From NCBI GenBank assembly GCA_964458805.1, contig CAYWKH010000054.1:1-14712 (forward strand): a stretch of 14,712 nucleotides of DNA, in the 5' to 3' direction. Shown piece after piece: positions 5,857 through 12,197 of the stretch (positions are counted from its first letter, which is position 1; each line of letters opens with the position of its first letter). Below the pieces are notes generated by a model, which worked only from the letters and a program-made list of their open reading frames with translations, was not told where the DNA came from and did not search any database. Source of the stretch: JAAYLU01 sp964458805 (GTDB taxonomy: Bacteria > Synergistota > Synergistia > Synergistales > Aminobacteriaceae). The translations under genes were made by a program, and so were the position numbers.

Positions 5857-7252
5857 ACCAGTCAGGACTGCCGAGCCGACGCCGGAGGAGACGCAACCTC
5901 CGCCCGCGACCGGAGAGACCGAGCCGAGGCTGATCGCGGCCGCGGATCTTCCCGGCTCGCTCCGCGCCGCGCGCGGGGGGTACCTGGCCGAGCTTCGCCG
6001 CTCGGTCGGGGAGGAACGCTGGAACGACTGGAGATGGCAGATGCAGGCCAGGATAACCACCGCGGACGAGCTTGGGCGGATTCTAACGCTGTCCCGCGGG
6101 GAGGCCTCCACGCTGCGCAAGAGCCTGAACTCGCTCCGCATGGCGATAACCCCCTACTTCGCGTCGCTGATAGACCCCGGCGACCCCGCTTGCCCCATCA
6201 GGAGGCAGGCAGTGCCGACCCTGAAGGAGACCCTGATAGCCTCCACCGACCTGCTGGACCCCTTGCACGAGGACGTGGACTCCCCCGTCCCCGGGCTGAC
6301 CCACCGCTACCCCGACAGGTGCATAATGCTGGTCACCGACCAGTGCGGCATGTACTGCCGCCACTGCACCAGGCGCAGATTCGCGGGGCAGACGGACACG
6401 CCGCGCCCGCGCGACCAGATCAGGGCCTGCTTGGACTACATCGCCCGGACGCCCGAGATCCGCGACGTGCTGGTTACAGGCGGCGACCCCCTGACCCTGG
6501 GCGACGAGGCCCTGGACGAGATACTCTCCTCGATTCGTTCCATACCGACGGTCGAGATCATCAGGATAGGAACACGTGTCCCCGCGGTGATGCCCATGCG
6601 AGTGACCGAGTCCCTGTGCTCGGTGTTGAAGAAGCACCATCCGCTCTGGATAAACCTCCAGTTCAACCACCCTGAGGAGCTCACCCCGGAGGCGGAGCGA
6701 GCATGCTCGCGCCTTGCGGACGCCGGGATACCCCTCGGCAACCAGTCGGTGCTGCTCAAGGGAGTCAACGACTGCCCCTACGTATTCCGGGAGCTGAACA
6801 CGAAGCTGCTTAAGACGAGGGTCCGCCCCTACTACATCTATCAGTGCGACCTGTCTCGCGGGATCGAGCACTTCAGGACATCGATAGGCAAGGGCGTGGA
6901 GATCATCGAGTACCTGCGGGGACACACATCGGGGCTCGCCGTCCCAACCTTCGTCGTAGACGCGCCGGGAGGGGGCGGCAAGATACCGGTGATGCCGAAC
7001 TACGTCATCTCCCGGTCTGACAGGAAGACCATCCTGCGCAACTACGAGGGGGTCCTGTGCACCTACACGGAGCCGGACGACAACCGAAGCAGGTGCCTGG
7101 AGAGATGCAGGGCCGTCTGCGCCGGTGAGGGATCGGGCCTCCACGAGGGCCTGCAGTCCCTTTTCGAGGGCAACGCGGTCTCGATAGAGCCCAAGGACCT
7201 TCCCAGGGAGAGGCGCAGGCAGGCGAGAGCCGCCCCGGCGGACGGCGCGTGA
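5819..7252 (+). CDS. kamA: Lysine 2,3-aminomutase (radical SAM, PLP)
   Basis: This enzyme converts L-lysine to L-beta-lysine using a [4Fe-4S] cluster, S-adenosylmethionine and PLP. With TTG at 5819 it has 477 residues. The cluster motif CGMYCRHC gives C176, C180 and C183. The PLP lysine is K388 in APGGGGK. The aspartates that bind the lysine side-chain amine are D344 (YQCDLS) and D381 (VVDAPG). All sit exactly 51 residues beyond C125/C129/C132, D293, D330 and K337 of the Clostridium subterminale enzyme as I recall its numbering. These aspartates separate lysine from glutamate 2,3-aminomutases. TTG 5819 has GGAAGG 8 nt upstream and overlaps the acetyltransferase by 38 nt. The extra N-terminus is Pro/Glu-rich, and no better start lies before the conserved WNDWRWQ. 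Lysine-fermentation genes (kamDE, kdd, kce) are absent nearby, which favours a biosynthetic role. Confidence 0.93.
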   Translation: MSSTARRSRRSAEPVRTAEPTPEETQPPPATGETEPRLIAAADLPGSLRAARGGYLAELRRSVGEERWNDWRWQMQARITTADELGRILTLSRGEASTLRKSLNSLRMAITPYFASLIDPGDPACPIRRQAVPTLKETLIASTDLLDPLHEDVDSPVPGLTHRYPDRCIMLVTDQCGMYCRHCTRRRFAGQTDTPRPRDQIRACLDYIARTPEIRDVLVTGGDPLTLGDEALDEILSSIRSIPTVEIIRIGTRVPAVMPMRVTESLCSVLKKHHPLWINLQFNHPEELTPEAERACSRLADAGIPLGNQSVLLKGVNDCPYVFRELNTKLLKTRVRPYYIYQCDLSRGIEHFRTSIGKGVEIIEYLRGHTSGLAVPTFVVDAPGGGGKIPVMPNYVISRSDRKTILRNYEGVLCTYTEPDDNRSRCLERCRAVCAGEGSGLHEGLQSLFEGNAVSIEPKDLPRERRRQARAAPADGA

Positions 7253-7276
7253 TTGACGGGACGGAGCCGCAAGACA

Positions 7277-7306
7277 AAGGGGAGGGGCCGCTCGGCTCCT
7301 CCCCTT
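7277..7306. terminator. Terminator hairpin shared by the convergent kamA and PH-domain genes
   Basis: AAGGGGAGGGGCC (7277-7289) pairs with GGCTCCTCCCCTT (7294-7306), including one G-U pair, around a 4-base loop. The helix is 13 bp and ends in A-T pairs on both sides. It lies 25 nt past the kamA stop and 73 nt past the PH-domain gene stop on the other strand. T runs are short on both sides, so termination may be partial. Confidence 0.7.
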
Positions 7307-7378
7307 CTCGCTGACAACCCGGCACTCCTCGCGGTCATCCAGCCGCCGCCCGCCCGCGCACTCTCCCGAAGCGGGCCG

Positions 7379-7861
7379 CTAGTTTGAGTTTACCTGTGCA
7401 GTCCCCCTCTGGAAGCCCTGGATCATCTCCCTGACGTCCTTCGGGTTCTCAATACCCCTGACCTTTATCTCGTAGGCATAGGTCCCGGAGGAGGCTATCA
7501 TGATGTCCCCCACGCCGAGCAGCCTCTCGAAGACCGTCTGGTGGATCTCGATCGAGCGGATCTGCGGCATGCCGATCTCCACCGACTTCTTGGAGAAGAG
7601 CCCCTCCTCCATGGTCACCTCGTCGTGCTTGACCGCGAACTCGAGCATGTTGCGCTTGACCACGATCACGAGCACCGGGATCAGGGCCAGCGCAAGCGTC
7701 CACCAGGGCGCCTTTCCGTTCGAGGCCAGGAACGCCGAGAGCGCGGCCACGACCACGGCCAGCAACCACCACGTGACGAAACCCCTCCATGCGGGGCGCA
7801 TGTACTTCTCGAAAGCCTTCTGCTCCGCCGTCCCCTTTGCCGCCGTCTCCTGCTGATCCAT
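7379..7861 (-). CDS. Bacterial PH-domain membrane protein (YdbT/YdbS-like, bPH_2)
   Basis: This 160-residue protein has two adjacent membrane helices near the N-terminus (FVTWWLLAVVVAALSAFLA and WWTLALALIPVLVIVV, about residues 28-68) followed by a small beta-rich domain. That domain contains VTMEEGLFSKKSVEIGMPQIRSIEIHQTVFERLLGVGDI, the characteristic bPH_2 (formerly DUF304) pattern in which the Gln-Ile-Arg-Ser strand precedes a helix and a Gly-Asp-Ile turn. The biochemical role of these proteins is largely unknown; the family sits on the cytoplasmic face of the membrane. ATG 7861 has AGGAGG 8 nt upstream. It is a single-gene unit, convergent with kamA. Confidence 0.85.
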   Translation of the reverse strand: MDQQETAAKGTAEQKAFEKYMRPAWRGFVTWWLLAVVVAALSAFLASNGKAPWWTLALALIPVLVIVVKRNMLEFAVKHDEVTMEEGLFSKKSVEIGMPQIRSIEIHQTVFERLLGVGDIMIASSGTYAYEIKVRGIENPKDVREMIQGFQRGTAQVNSN

Positions 7862-7931
7862 CTAGAACCCCTCCTATGAATGAAAAATTTCGTCTCACGC
7901 AACCGGCGCCAAGTTTCAACACAACAGGGAC

Positions 7932-7958
7932 ATTCTACACTACCTTCTCATTTAGCAA
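7932..7958 (-). promoter_or_regulatory. Possible promoter of the PH-domain gene
   Basis: On the minus strand, TTGCTA (7953-7958) and TAGAAT (7932-7937) are separated by 15 nt. The -10 matches five of six consensus positions, but the spacer is shorter than the usual 17. The -10 and the three bases after it (TAGAATGTC) are identical to those before the diguanylate cyclase gene. Confidence 0.35.
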
Positions 7959-7973
7959 AAGGGCATAAAGGAC

Positions 7974-8010
7974 AAAAAACCCCTGCGCCTAACCGCAGTC
8001 CCGGCGCGGG
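7974..8010 (-). terminator. Intrinsic terminator after the MFS transporter
   Basis: Read on the minus strand, CCCGCGCC pairs with GGCGC-A-GGG (one bulged A), then one G and six Ts (7974-7979). A shorter competing helix, CTGCG/CGCAG, lies inside the loop. The hairpin begins within a few bases of the stop codon of the transporter gene. Confidence 0.75.
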
Positions 8011-8012
8011 CC

Positions 8013-9206
8013 TCAGGAGACGTCCGCCTCGCGAAACCTCCTGACGAGGAAGAATGGAAGGGACAGGAACGGCAGCAGGGCCACAACCGCGAACGTAGCC
8101 TGTATTCCGAATAGGTCCCCTATCTTGCCGAAGGGGGCCATCATCATGTTCGCCAACCCCCAGGAGAGCCCCATCACGATGGAGCTTGACATCCCGCGCG
8201 AGTCCGGGGTCATCTCCTGGCCTATGGCGGCCGTTATCGGCATGGTCGAGCTGATGGTCACGGTGCCCACCAGGAAGAGAAGCACGCTGACCCAGCCGTT
8301 GAAGAACAGACCGGCAATTAGGAAGAACGGGGAGACGAGCATCCCCGTCATCAGGATCCTCTTCTTGCCCCACCTGTCGGCCATCCTGCCGACTAGGACC
8401 ATCCCGATGGTGCTGAACAGCATGATGAGGAAGAGCACCGTTCCTACCGCGCCAATATCGCCGCCCTCCGCAGCGATTCGGATGGGGAGGAACATGCGGA
8501 CCCCCTGGCTGGTGGTGTCGCGGACCGTCGAGATGACCAGGACCGGGTAGATTATCACAAACACGGACTTCATCGTGGCCAGGAGGCCCTTCTGGGGTGC
8601 CATGGCGTCCCCGCTCTCGTGAGATATCGACGGCATGGTCCTCTTTATGAACAGACCCAGGAATATCACCGGGATCAGGGCGACGACCGGCATCAGCCGG
8701 TAGCCAACCGTGTTGACCAGCGCGACGGCGAACAGCGGGCTGACCGTCGTGCCGGCGGTCCCGGCGACCGCGAACAGGGCGAGCGACACGGTGAGCCTCT
8801 CCCTCGGCACCACGTGCCCCACCCCGCCGTGCCCCTGGGGGTGGAACATCGCGCTCCCGAACGCCCAGACGCCCACGAACAGCAGCGCCGTGCCGTAGGA
8901 GGGGGACAGAGGGATCATCGAGGCGCCGAGGCAGGTCATCACCGGGCCCCAGACGATCAGCCACGAGTTCGCCGACCGGTCGGACATGTAGCCTATCACC
9001 GGCTGCACGATGATATGTATGATGCCCAGGAAGGTGCTCAGGAAACCGGCCTGGGTCATAGTTATCTGCAGCTTTGAGATGAGGGTCGGTATGAAGGTCG
9101 GCAGGAAGGACGCGTACAGGTCGTTGAGAAAGTGCCCCGCCGACAGCAAAGAGAGCTTGAATCCGGAGCTCTCCGGGCGAATCAGGCTTGAAGCTTTTGA
9201 CGACAT
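8013..9206 (-). CDS. MFS transporter, fosmidomycin-resistance (Fsr)-like
   Basis: This is a 397-residue major facilitator protein with about twelve hydrophobic segments. The start of helix 1 reads LSAGHFLNDLYASFLPTFIP, and helix 4 contains GSAMFHPQGHGGVG; both are typical of the Fsr subfamily. MFS loop motifs are present after helix 2 (GYMSDRSANS) and midway (GRMADRWGKKR). Fsr members export small molecules by proton antiport. The E. coli protein gives fosmidomycin resistance, but the natural substrate here is unknown and should not be read as antibiotic resistance. I chose ATG 9206 because GAGGAG lies 11 nt upstream; the alternative GTG at 9218 abuts that site. A cupin gene lies 112 nt upstream on the same strand. 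Confidence 0.9.
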   Translation of the reverse strand: MSSKASSLIRPESSGFKLSLLSAGHFLNDLYASFLPTFIPTLISKLQITMTQAGFLSTFLGIIHIIVQPVIGYMSDRSANSWLIVWGPVMTCLGASMIPLSPSYGTALLFVGVWAFGSAMFHPQGHGGVGHVVPRERLTVSLALFAVAGTAGTTVSPLFAVALVNTVGYRLMPVVALIPVIFLGLFIKRTMPSISHESGDAMAPQKGLLATMKSVFVIIYPVLVISTVRDTTSQGVRMFLPIRIAAEGGDIGAVGTVLFLIMLFSTIGMVLVGRMADRWGKKRILMTGMLVSPFFLIAGLFFNGWVSVLLFLVGTVTISSTMPITAAIGQEMTPDSRGMSSSIVMGLSWGLANMMMAPFGKIGDLFGIQATFAVVALLPFLSLPFFLVRRFREADVS

Positions 9207-9248
9207 AAATGGTTTCACTCCTCTGGGTCGATATGCAAGCTGGACTCA

Positions 9249-9279
9249 ATCATACACCATGCAGGATATAATTTGTCAA
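9249..9279 (-). promoter_or_regulatory. Possible promoter of the MFS transporter
   Basis: On the minus strand a perfect TTGACA (9274-9279) is followed 19 nt later by TATGAT (9249-9254), which matches the -10 consensus at five of six positions. The spacer is 2 nt longer than ideal. It lies between the cupin stop and the transporter start, so the transporter can probably be transcribed on its own. Confidence 0.45.
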
Positions 9280-9318
9280 TGGAAGGAGAAAAAAGCAGAA
9301 ATATGATCCAGCCCCGGA

Positions 9319-9672
9319 TTAAATCCGGCCGGACGCGGCGGGCCCGCCGAAGACCGCCACCCAGATGCACGGCGGCTCGACGCTGGTGCGAGCCACCCTG
9401 TGCCTCAGCCTGGCCGGCAGGAAGACCCAGTCGCCACCGTTCAGCTCCACTACGCCACCGTCCTCGAACTCCAGGGCGGCCTCGCCCTGGAGCAGCGCCA
9501 CCCATTCGTCCTCCTCCTGGTCGTACCAGTAGCCGGGGGGCGAGACCTGCCCGGCGGAGACTATCCGCTCCACGCGGAACAAAGCGGCGCTGACCAGCTC
9601 CTGAAACAGCTCTTCCGAGGGAAGGATGGTCGGAAGCCCCAGCAGATCGCCCCTTTTCAGTTCGATCGTCAT
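9319..9672 (-). CDS. Small single-domain cupin protein
   Basis: This 117-residue protein has a cupin-like beta-barrel core: GYWYDQEEDEWVALLQGEAAL, then VVELNGGDWVFLPARLRHRV. The first cupin motif normally carries two His and one Glu as metal ligands. Here the His positions appear replaced (WYDQEEDEW) and only the Glu and the second-motif His remain, so metal binding is uncertain. This EWV-LL-QGEA pattern is common in small uncharacterised cupins. The ATG at 9672 has only a weak GGGGG-type ribosome binding site 7 nt upstream. The coiled-coil gene ends 45 nt upstream on the same strand, so the two may be co-transcribed. I cannot assign a function. Confidence 0.8.
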   Translation of the reverse strand: MTIELKRGDLLGLPTILPSEELFQELVSAALFRVERIVSAGQVSPPGYWYDQEEDEWVALLQGEAALEFEDGGVVELNGGDWVFLPARLRHRVARTSVEPPCIWVAVFGGPAASGRI

Positions 9673-9717
9673 TTTATACCCCCGGCGTCAGGCCGGCATT
9701 CCAAGGACCCGCGCCTC

Positions 9718-10050
9718 TCAGGGACGAGCGGCCTCTCGCTTCATCTCCTCGCGTCGCCTGTCGGCCTCCTCGTTGCGCTCCGCGAGGAACTCGCGCTGCT
9801 TGAGGCGCCTCTCCTCCATCTGTTTTTCCATCATCCTCTTCTTGACCTGCTTGTCGTAGGTCTCGGCTGACTTCTTGACCGTCTCGTGGTGCCTGTCCAT
9901 TATCTCGAGGCGCTCTCCCTCGACCTCGCGCCTGGCCTTCTCCACCTTCTTCTGCGCGCTCTCCCCCTGATCCTCCGACCTCTCCTCGACCGCGTCCTCC
10001 AGCGGAGGGAAGTTGAACGGGAGGTTCGCACCCGTGCGATCCACTTTCAT
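9718..10050 (-). CDS. Hypothetical charged coiled-coil protein
   Basis: I do not recognise this 110-residue protein. The first 20 residues (MKVDRTGANLPFNFPPLEDA) are of mixed character. The rest is almost entirely Glu, Lys, Arg, Asp and Gln with heptad-like spacing, predicting a long helix or coiled coil (KKVEKARREVEGERLEIM..., KKRMMEKQMEERRLKQREF). There is no signal peptide or membrane segment, so it is probably cytoplasmic. ATG 10050 has GAGGGGG about 6 nt upstream; the TTG just before it is less likely. A perfect TATAAT lies on the same strand at 10088-10093, about 38 nt upstream, without a clear -35. The cupin gene follows after 45 nt. Confidence 0.7.
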   Translation of the reverse strand: MKVDRTGANLPFNFPPLEDAVEERSEDQGESAQKKVEKARREVEGERLEIMDRHHETVKKSAETYDKQVKKRMMEKQMEERRLKQREFLAERNEEADRRREEMKREAARP

Positions 10051-10087
10051 CAATATCCCCCTCTTTCATGTTTTTTGACGTTGCTCT

Positions 10088-10093
10088 ATTATA
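10088..10093 (-). promoter_or_regulatory. Possible -10 box for the coiled-coil gene
   Basis: A perfect TATAAT on the minus strand lies about 38 nt before the ATG of the coiled-coil gene. No recognisable -35 hexamer is present at 15-19 nt, so this is only a half-supported promoter. Confidence 0.3.
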
Positions 10094-10142
10094 TATCGGA
10101 CTCGCGAAAGCCGCTTCTTATTCCATACTGGTGGAATTCGAA

Positions 10143-10158
10143 CCGGCCCTTGTGCCGG
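10143..10158 (-). terminator. Weak hairpin after the diguanylate cyclase gene
   Basis: On the minus strand CCGGC and GCCGG pair around a 6-nt loop, starting about 20 nt past the stop codon of the cyclase. The helix is only 5 bp and is followed by TTCGAATT rather than a T run, so it is a poor terminator. Confidence 0.3.
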
Positions 10159-10177
10159 CCATGATCGAGGCAGAATA

Positions 10178-11728
10178 CTATTCATAGACAACGGTCCTGT
10201 TCCTCCCGGTCTCCTTGGCCTTGTACAGGGCTGCGTCCGCCTTGTTTATTACATCGTCAATGATTCCCTTGTCAACTCTTTCAGAAAGGCCAATGCTCAC
10301 AGTGATGCCGCCCATTCCTTCAAACGTGCAACCTTCGATAGAATTTCTTATTCTCTCTGCAACAGTAAATGCGTCCTTTGCGCCCGTCGAAGGCATAAGG
10401 ACGATAAACTCTTCCCCGCCGTACCTGGCCAATAGGTCCGTCTTCCTGACGGATTCCTTTATCTGCCCCGCCGCTGTTTTCAGCACCTGGTCCCCCATTG
10501 CGTGGCCGTAGTTGTCATTAACTCTTTTAAAAAAGTCTATATCAACCATGGCAATCGAGAGAGGCTCGCCGGTCCTGTCCGCCCTGACAATTTCCCTGCC
10601 GGCAAGGGCGTAAAAAGAGTGCCTGTTGTAAACGGACGTCAGATTATCGGTCACGGCCATCCTTTGGATTTCTCTTTGGCTTCTATGCATATACGCAACC
10701 AGAAGGATGAGGATCAGCATTATGACTGTGGCCAACACGGCCACGACCTTTCTGGACGTTGCAAAGGCCTGGATCTGCCTGTCCTCCTTGTAGCTGAAAA
10801 AATAGCCGACAGGCTGCTGTGATATATCCTTTATCGGGCGGTACTGGACAAGGTACGTTTTCCCGTCAAAGCCCATGGCCAGAGTGACGGGCGCCCTGTT
10901 TCGCAGGTCGTTTTCAACAAGCCTCCTGAGCTTAGCCTGAAAAGCTTTATCTTGGTGCAGCTTCAATCCGTCCTGCCTTGTCTCGTTTATTGCCATTATT
11001 TCCACATCATACACATATTCTTCTGAAATATGGCACGGCTTGTACCTGGCCTGCTCGTCAAGAAACACTGTCCCCTCCATTACCGATTTAGACAGGATAA
11101 AACCCAGATCCCTGTTGCTGTCGAGGGCGTACAGCTCCTCCAGTACACATTGCGGGGATATTGAAATCTCTATGCTCCCAGCATGACTGCCCTTGTAGTT
11201 TAGGGGGTAGACAAAACGGTAGCCGCTAAAAATTCTTCCTTCTTCAAAGCCCGTGACATATCTATGCTCAAGATTCGCTACCCTCATGGATTTCCTGACG
11301 ATCAGGAGGTTGTCCCCGAATTTGCCCGGGTTATGGAAACGGTAGAAGCTGTCCCCGTTGGCCAGCTGAAAGTGAAACTGCCTGAAGTTATGCTTTGTTA
11401 TAAGTTCATGGATTTCGCGCAATTCCGCGGCCAGCTGCCTTCTTATTTTTGCCCTTTCCTCTTCATCCCCGTAGTTGGCCACAAAGAGATGGGCCTTGAT
11501 CCGATCGTTATCGATAGCGGAGGCAAAAATGAAGTTGGAAAAACTTTCATAGGCTCTGACAACGCCGTCAATGGCGTTATCCAAAGTTCTATTTCGATAC
11601 CTAACATAATCATCATACTTACTGCGGTATTGTCTATCAACATAAAAGAGTGCTATTCCCCATATAAGGACGATTATGGCAATTATCAGAGAGGTCAGGC
11701 GCTTTCCGTTGTTGGCTGAAATCTCCAT
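10178..11728 (-). CDS. Membrane-bound diguanylate cyclase with dCache-type periplasmic sensor
   Basis: This 516-residue protein makes cyclic di-GMP from two GTP. Transmembrane helix 1 (LIIAIIVLIWGIALFYV, about 14-30) leads to a periplasmic sensor domain of about 300 residues. Its segment FRQFHFQLANGDSFYRFHNP and the following KFGDNL fit a dCache_3-like double Cache ligand-binding fold. Helix 2 (VVAVLATVIMLILILLVAYM) returns to the cytoplasm, followed by the GGDEF domain. The active site is RYGGEEF, with GGEEF at 437-441. The inhibitory I-site RKTD at 428-431 sits five residues upstream, so product inhibition is expected. The metal-binding MVDIDFFKRVNDNYGH is intact and there is no EAL domain. 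ATG 11728 has AAGGAG 7 nt upstream. Codons are visibly richer in A and T than in neighbouring genes, hinting at later acquisition. Confidence 0.95.
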   Translation of the reverse strand: MEISANNGKRLTSLIIAIIVLIWGIALFYVDRQYRSKYDDYVRYRNRTLDNAIDGVVRAYESFSNFIFASAIDNDRIKAHLFVANYGDEEERAKIRRQLAAELREIHELITKHNFRQFHFQLANGDSFYRFHNPGKFGDNLLIVRKSMRVANLEHRYVTGFEEGRIFSGYRFVYPLNYKGSHAGSIEISISPQCVLEELYALDSNRDLGFILSKSVMEGTVFLDEQARYKPCHISEEYVYDVEIMAINETRQDGLKLHQDKAFQAKLRRLVENDLRNRAPVTLAMGFDGKTYLVQYRPIKDISQQPVGYFFSYKEDRQIQAFATSRKVVAVLATVIMLILILLVAYMHRSQREIQRMAVTDNLTSVYNRHSFYALAGREIVRADRTGEPLSIAMVDIDFFKRVNDNYGHAMGDQVLKTAAGQIKESVRKTDLLARYGGEEFIVLMPSTGAKDAFTVAERIRNSIEGCTFEGMGGITVSIGLSERVDKGIIDDVINKADAALYKAKETGRNRTVVYE

Positions 11729-11758
11729 GAGGATTCTCCTTATTATTTTTATGGAGAC

Positions 11759-11785
11759 ATTCTACCGCATTATCCTGAAAGTCAA
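11759..11785 (-). promoter_or_regulatory. Possible promoter of the diguanylate cyclase gene
   Basis: On the minus strand TTGACT (11780-11785) and TAGAAT (11759-11764) each match the consensus at five of six positions but are only 15 nt apart. It lies about 30 nt before the start codon. The -10 continues as TAGAATGTC, the same nine bases as before the PH-domain gene. Confidence 0.45.
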
Positions 11786-11921
11786 CAGTTCATCGTGAGA
11801 ATACCCTCGTATATGGGAATCATTGGAATACCCTCTCCAGGCCTGCATGCAGGTTCCTCACCGACAGCGAGTTCGCCTCTCATAAAGAGCTATAACATAA
11901 TACAGTTCTTCGTGATATACC
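11786..11921. other. Intergenic stretch with no supported gene
   Basis: I see no convincing gene here. A 10-base word, GAATACCCTC, occurs twice (11799-11808 and 11826-11835). A plus-strand open frame starting at 11795 runs through this stretch but resembles no protein family, and downstream it reads the ATPase remnant out of frame. Confidence 0.5.
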
Positions 11922-12086
11922 AATCGATCAAATACCCGCTGGTGGGGAACCGATCCCAATACGCGGACGCAGGAGGAGATCGATATCGTCGGCGTTTCGC
12001 AGGACGGCTTCAGCGAGCAGCCCTGTCACGAGGACTCCGGCGGCAACGTCCGGCTTGTGACCTTGGCGGACCTGAATCGGCGGTAA
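11922..12086 (+). pseudogene. Remnant of an archaeal-type ATPase gene (DUF234/PF03008-like C-terminus)
   Basis: One plus-strand frame reads NTRWWGTDPNTRTQEEIDIV, then GVSQDGFSEQ and VRLVTLADLNRR, ending at TAA 12084-12086. The RWWG...EEIDIV block is the hallmark of the nuclease-like C-terminal domain of archaeal-type AAA ATPases. The family usually ends with a SxxGF... and LxTLxDL segment. About 30 residues normally found between these blocks, including the Cys-Lys-Trp-like motif, seem to be missing. The frame hits a stop at 11913-11915, and I could not find the P-loop or the rest of the gene upstream. It reads as a deleted, truncated relic. Confidence 0.55.
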
Positions 12087-12162
12087 TCGCGAAGTCGCTT
12101 GGAACTAGACAAGCAGGCCACCCCGACGGCCAATGGGAGGAGGAATCTTGGCGGGGCTATTA

Positions 12163-12194
12163 GAAACAGGGGCGAGGTTGCTCGCCCCTGTTTC
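12163..12194 (-). terminator. Perfect 14-bp terminator hairpin after the Synergist-CTERM gene
   Basis: GAAACAGGGGCGAG (12163-12176) and CTCGCCCCTGTTTC (12181-12194) pair without mismatch around a 4-nt loop. On the minus strand it begins 3 nt after the stop codon and its 3' arm ends in TTTC followed by TAATAG, giving a short U-rich tail. One arm recurs at 14341-14350 beside a decayed gene copy. Confidence 0.8.
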
Positions 12195-12197
12195 GTG

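Noticed and set aside
5819..7252. Glutamate 2,3-aminomutase as an alternative identity
   Set aside because: The two side-chain-binding positions are Asp (D344, D381), as in lysine enzymes, not the Lys/Asn pair of glutamate enzymes.
8013..9206. Calling the MFS transporter an antibiotic resistance gene
   Set aside because: Fsr-like transporters are widespread and their substrates vary; family resemblance alone does not show resistance.
9674..10069. Alternative minus-strand frame of 131 codons overlapping the coiled-coil gene
   Set aside because: It is Gly/Arg-rich shadow sequence; the chosen frame has a good ribosome binding site and coherent coiled-coil character.
10131..10145. TGGTGGAATTCGAAC, resembling the reverse complement of a tRNA 3' end and T-loop, possible attachment site
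   Set aside because: The distance from the CCA-like bases to the T-loop is too short and the T-stem does not pair; no cloverleaf or integrase is present.
11795..12163. 122-codon plus-strand open frame as a real gene
   Set aside because: It has no recognisable protein family and reads the ATPase relic out of frame; the conserved motif lies in another frame.
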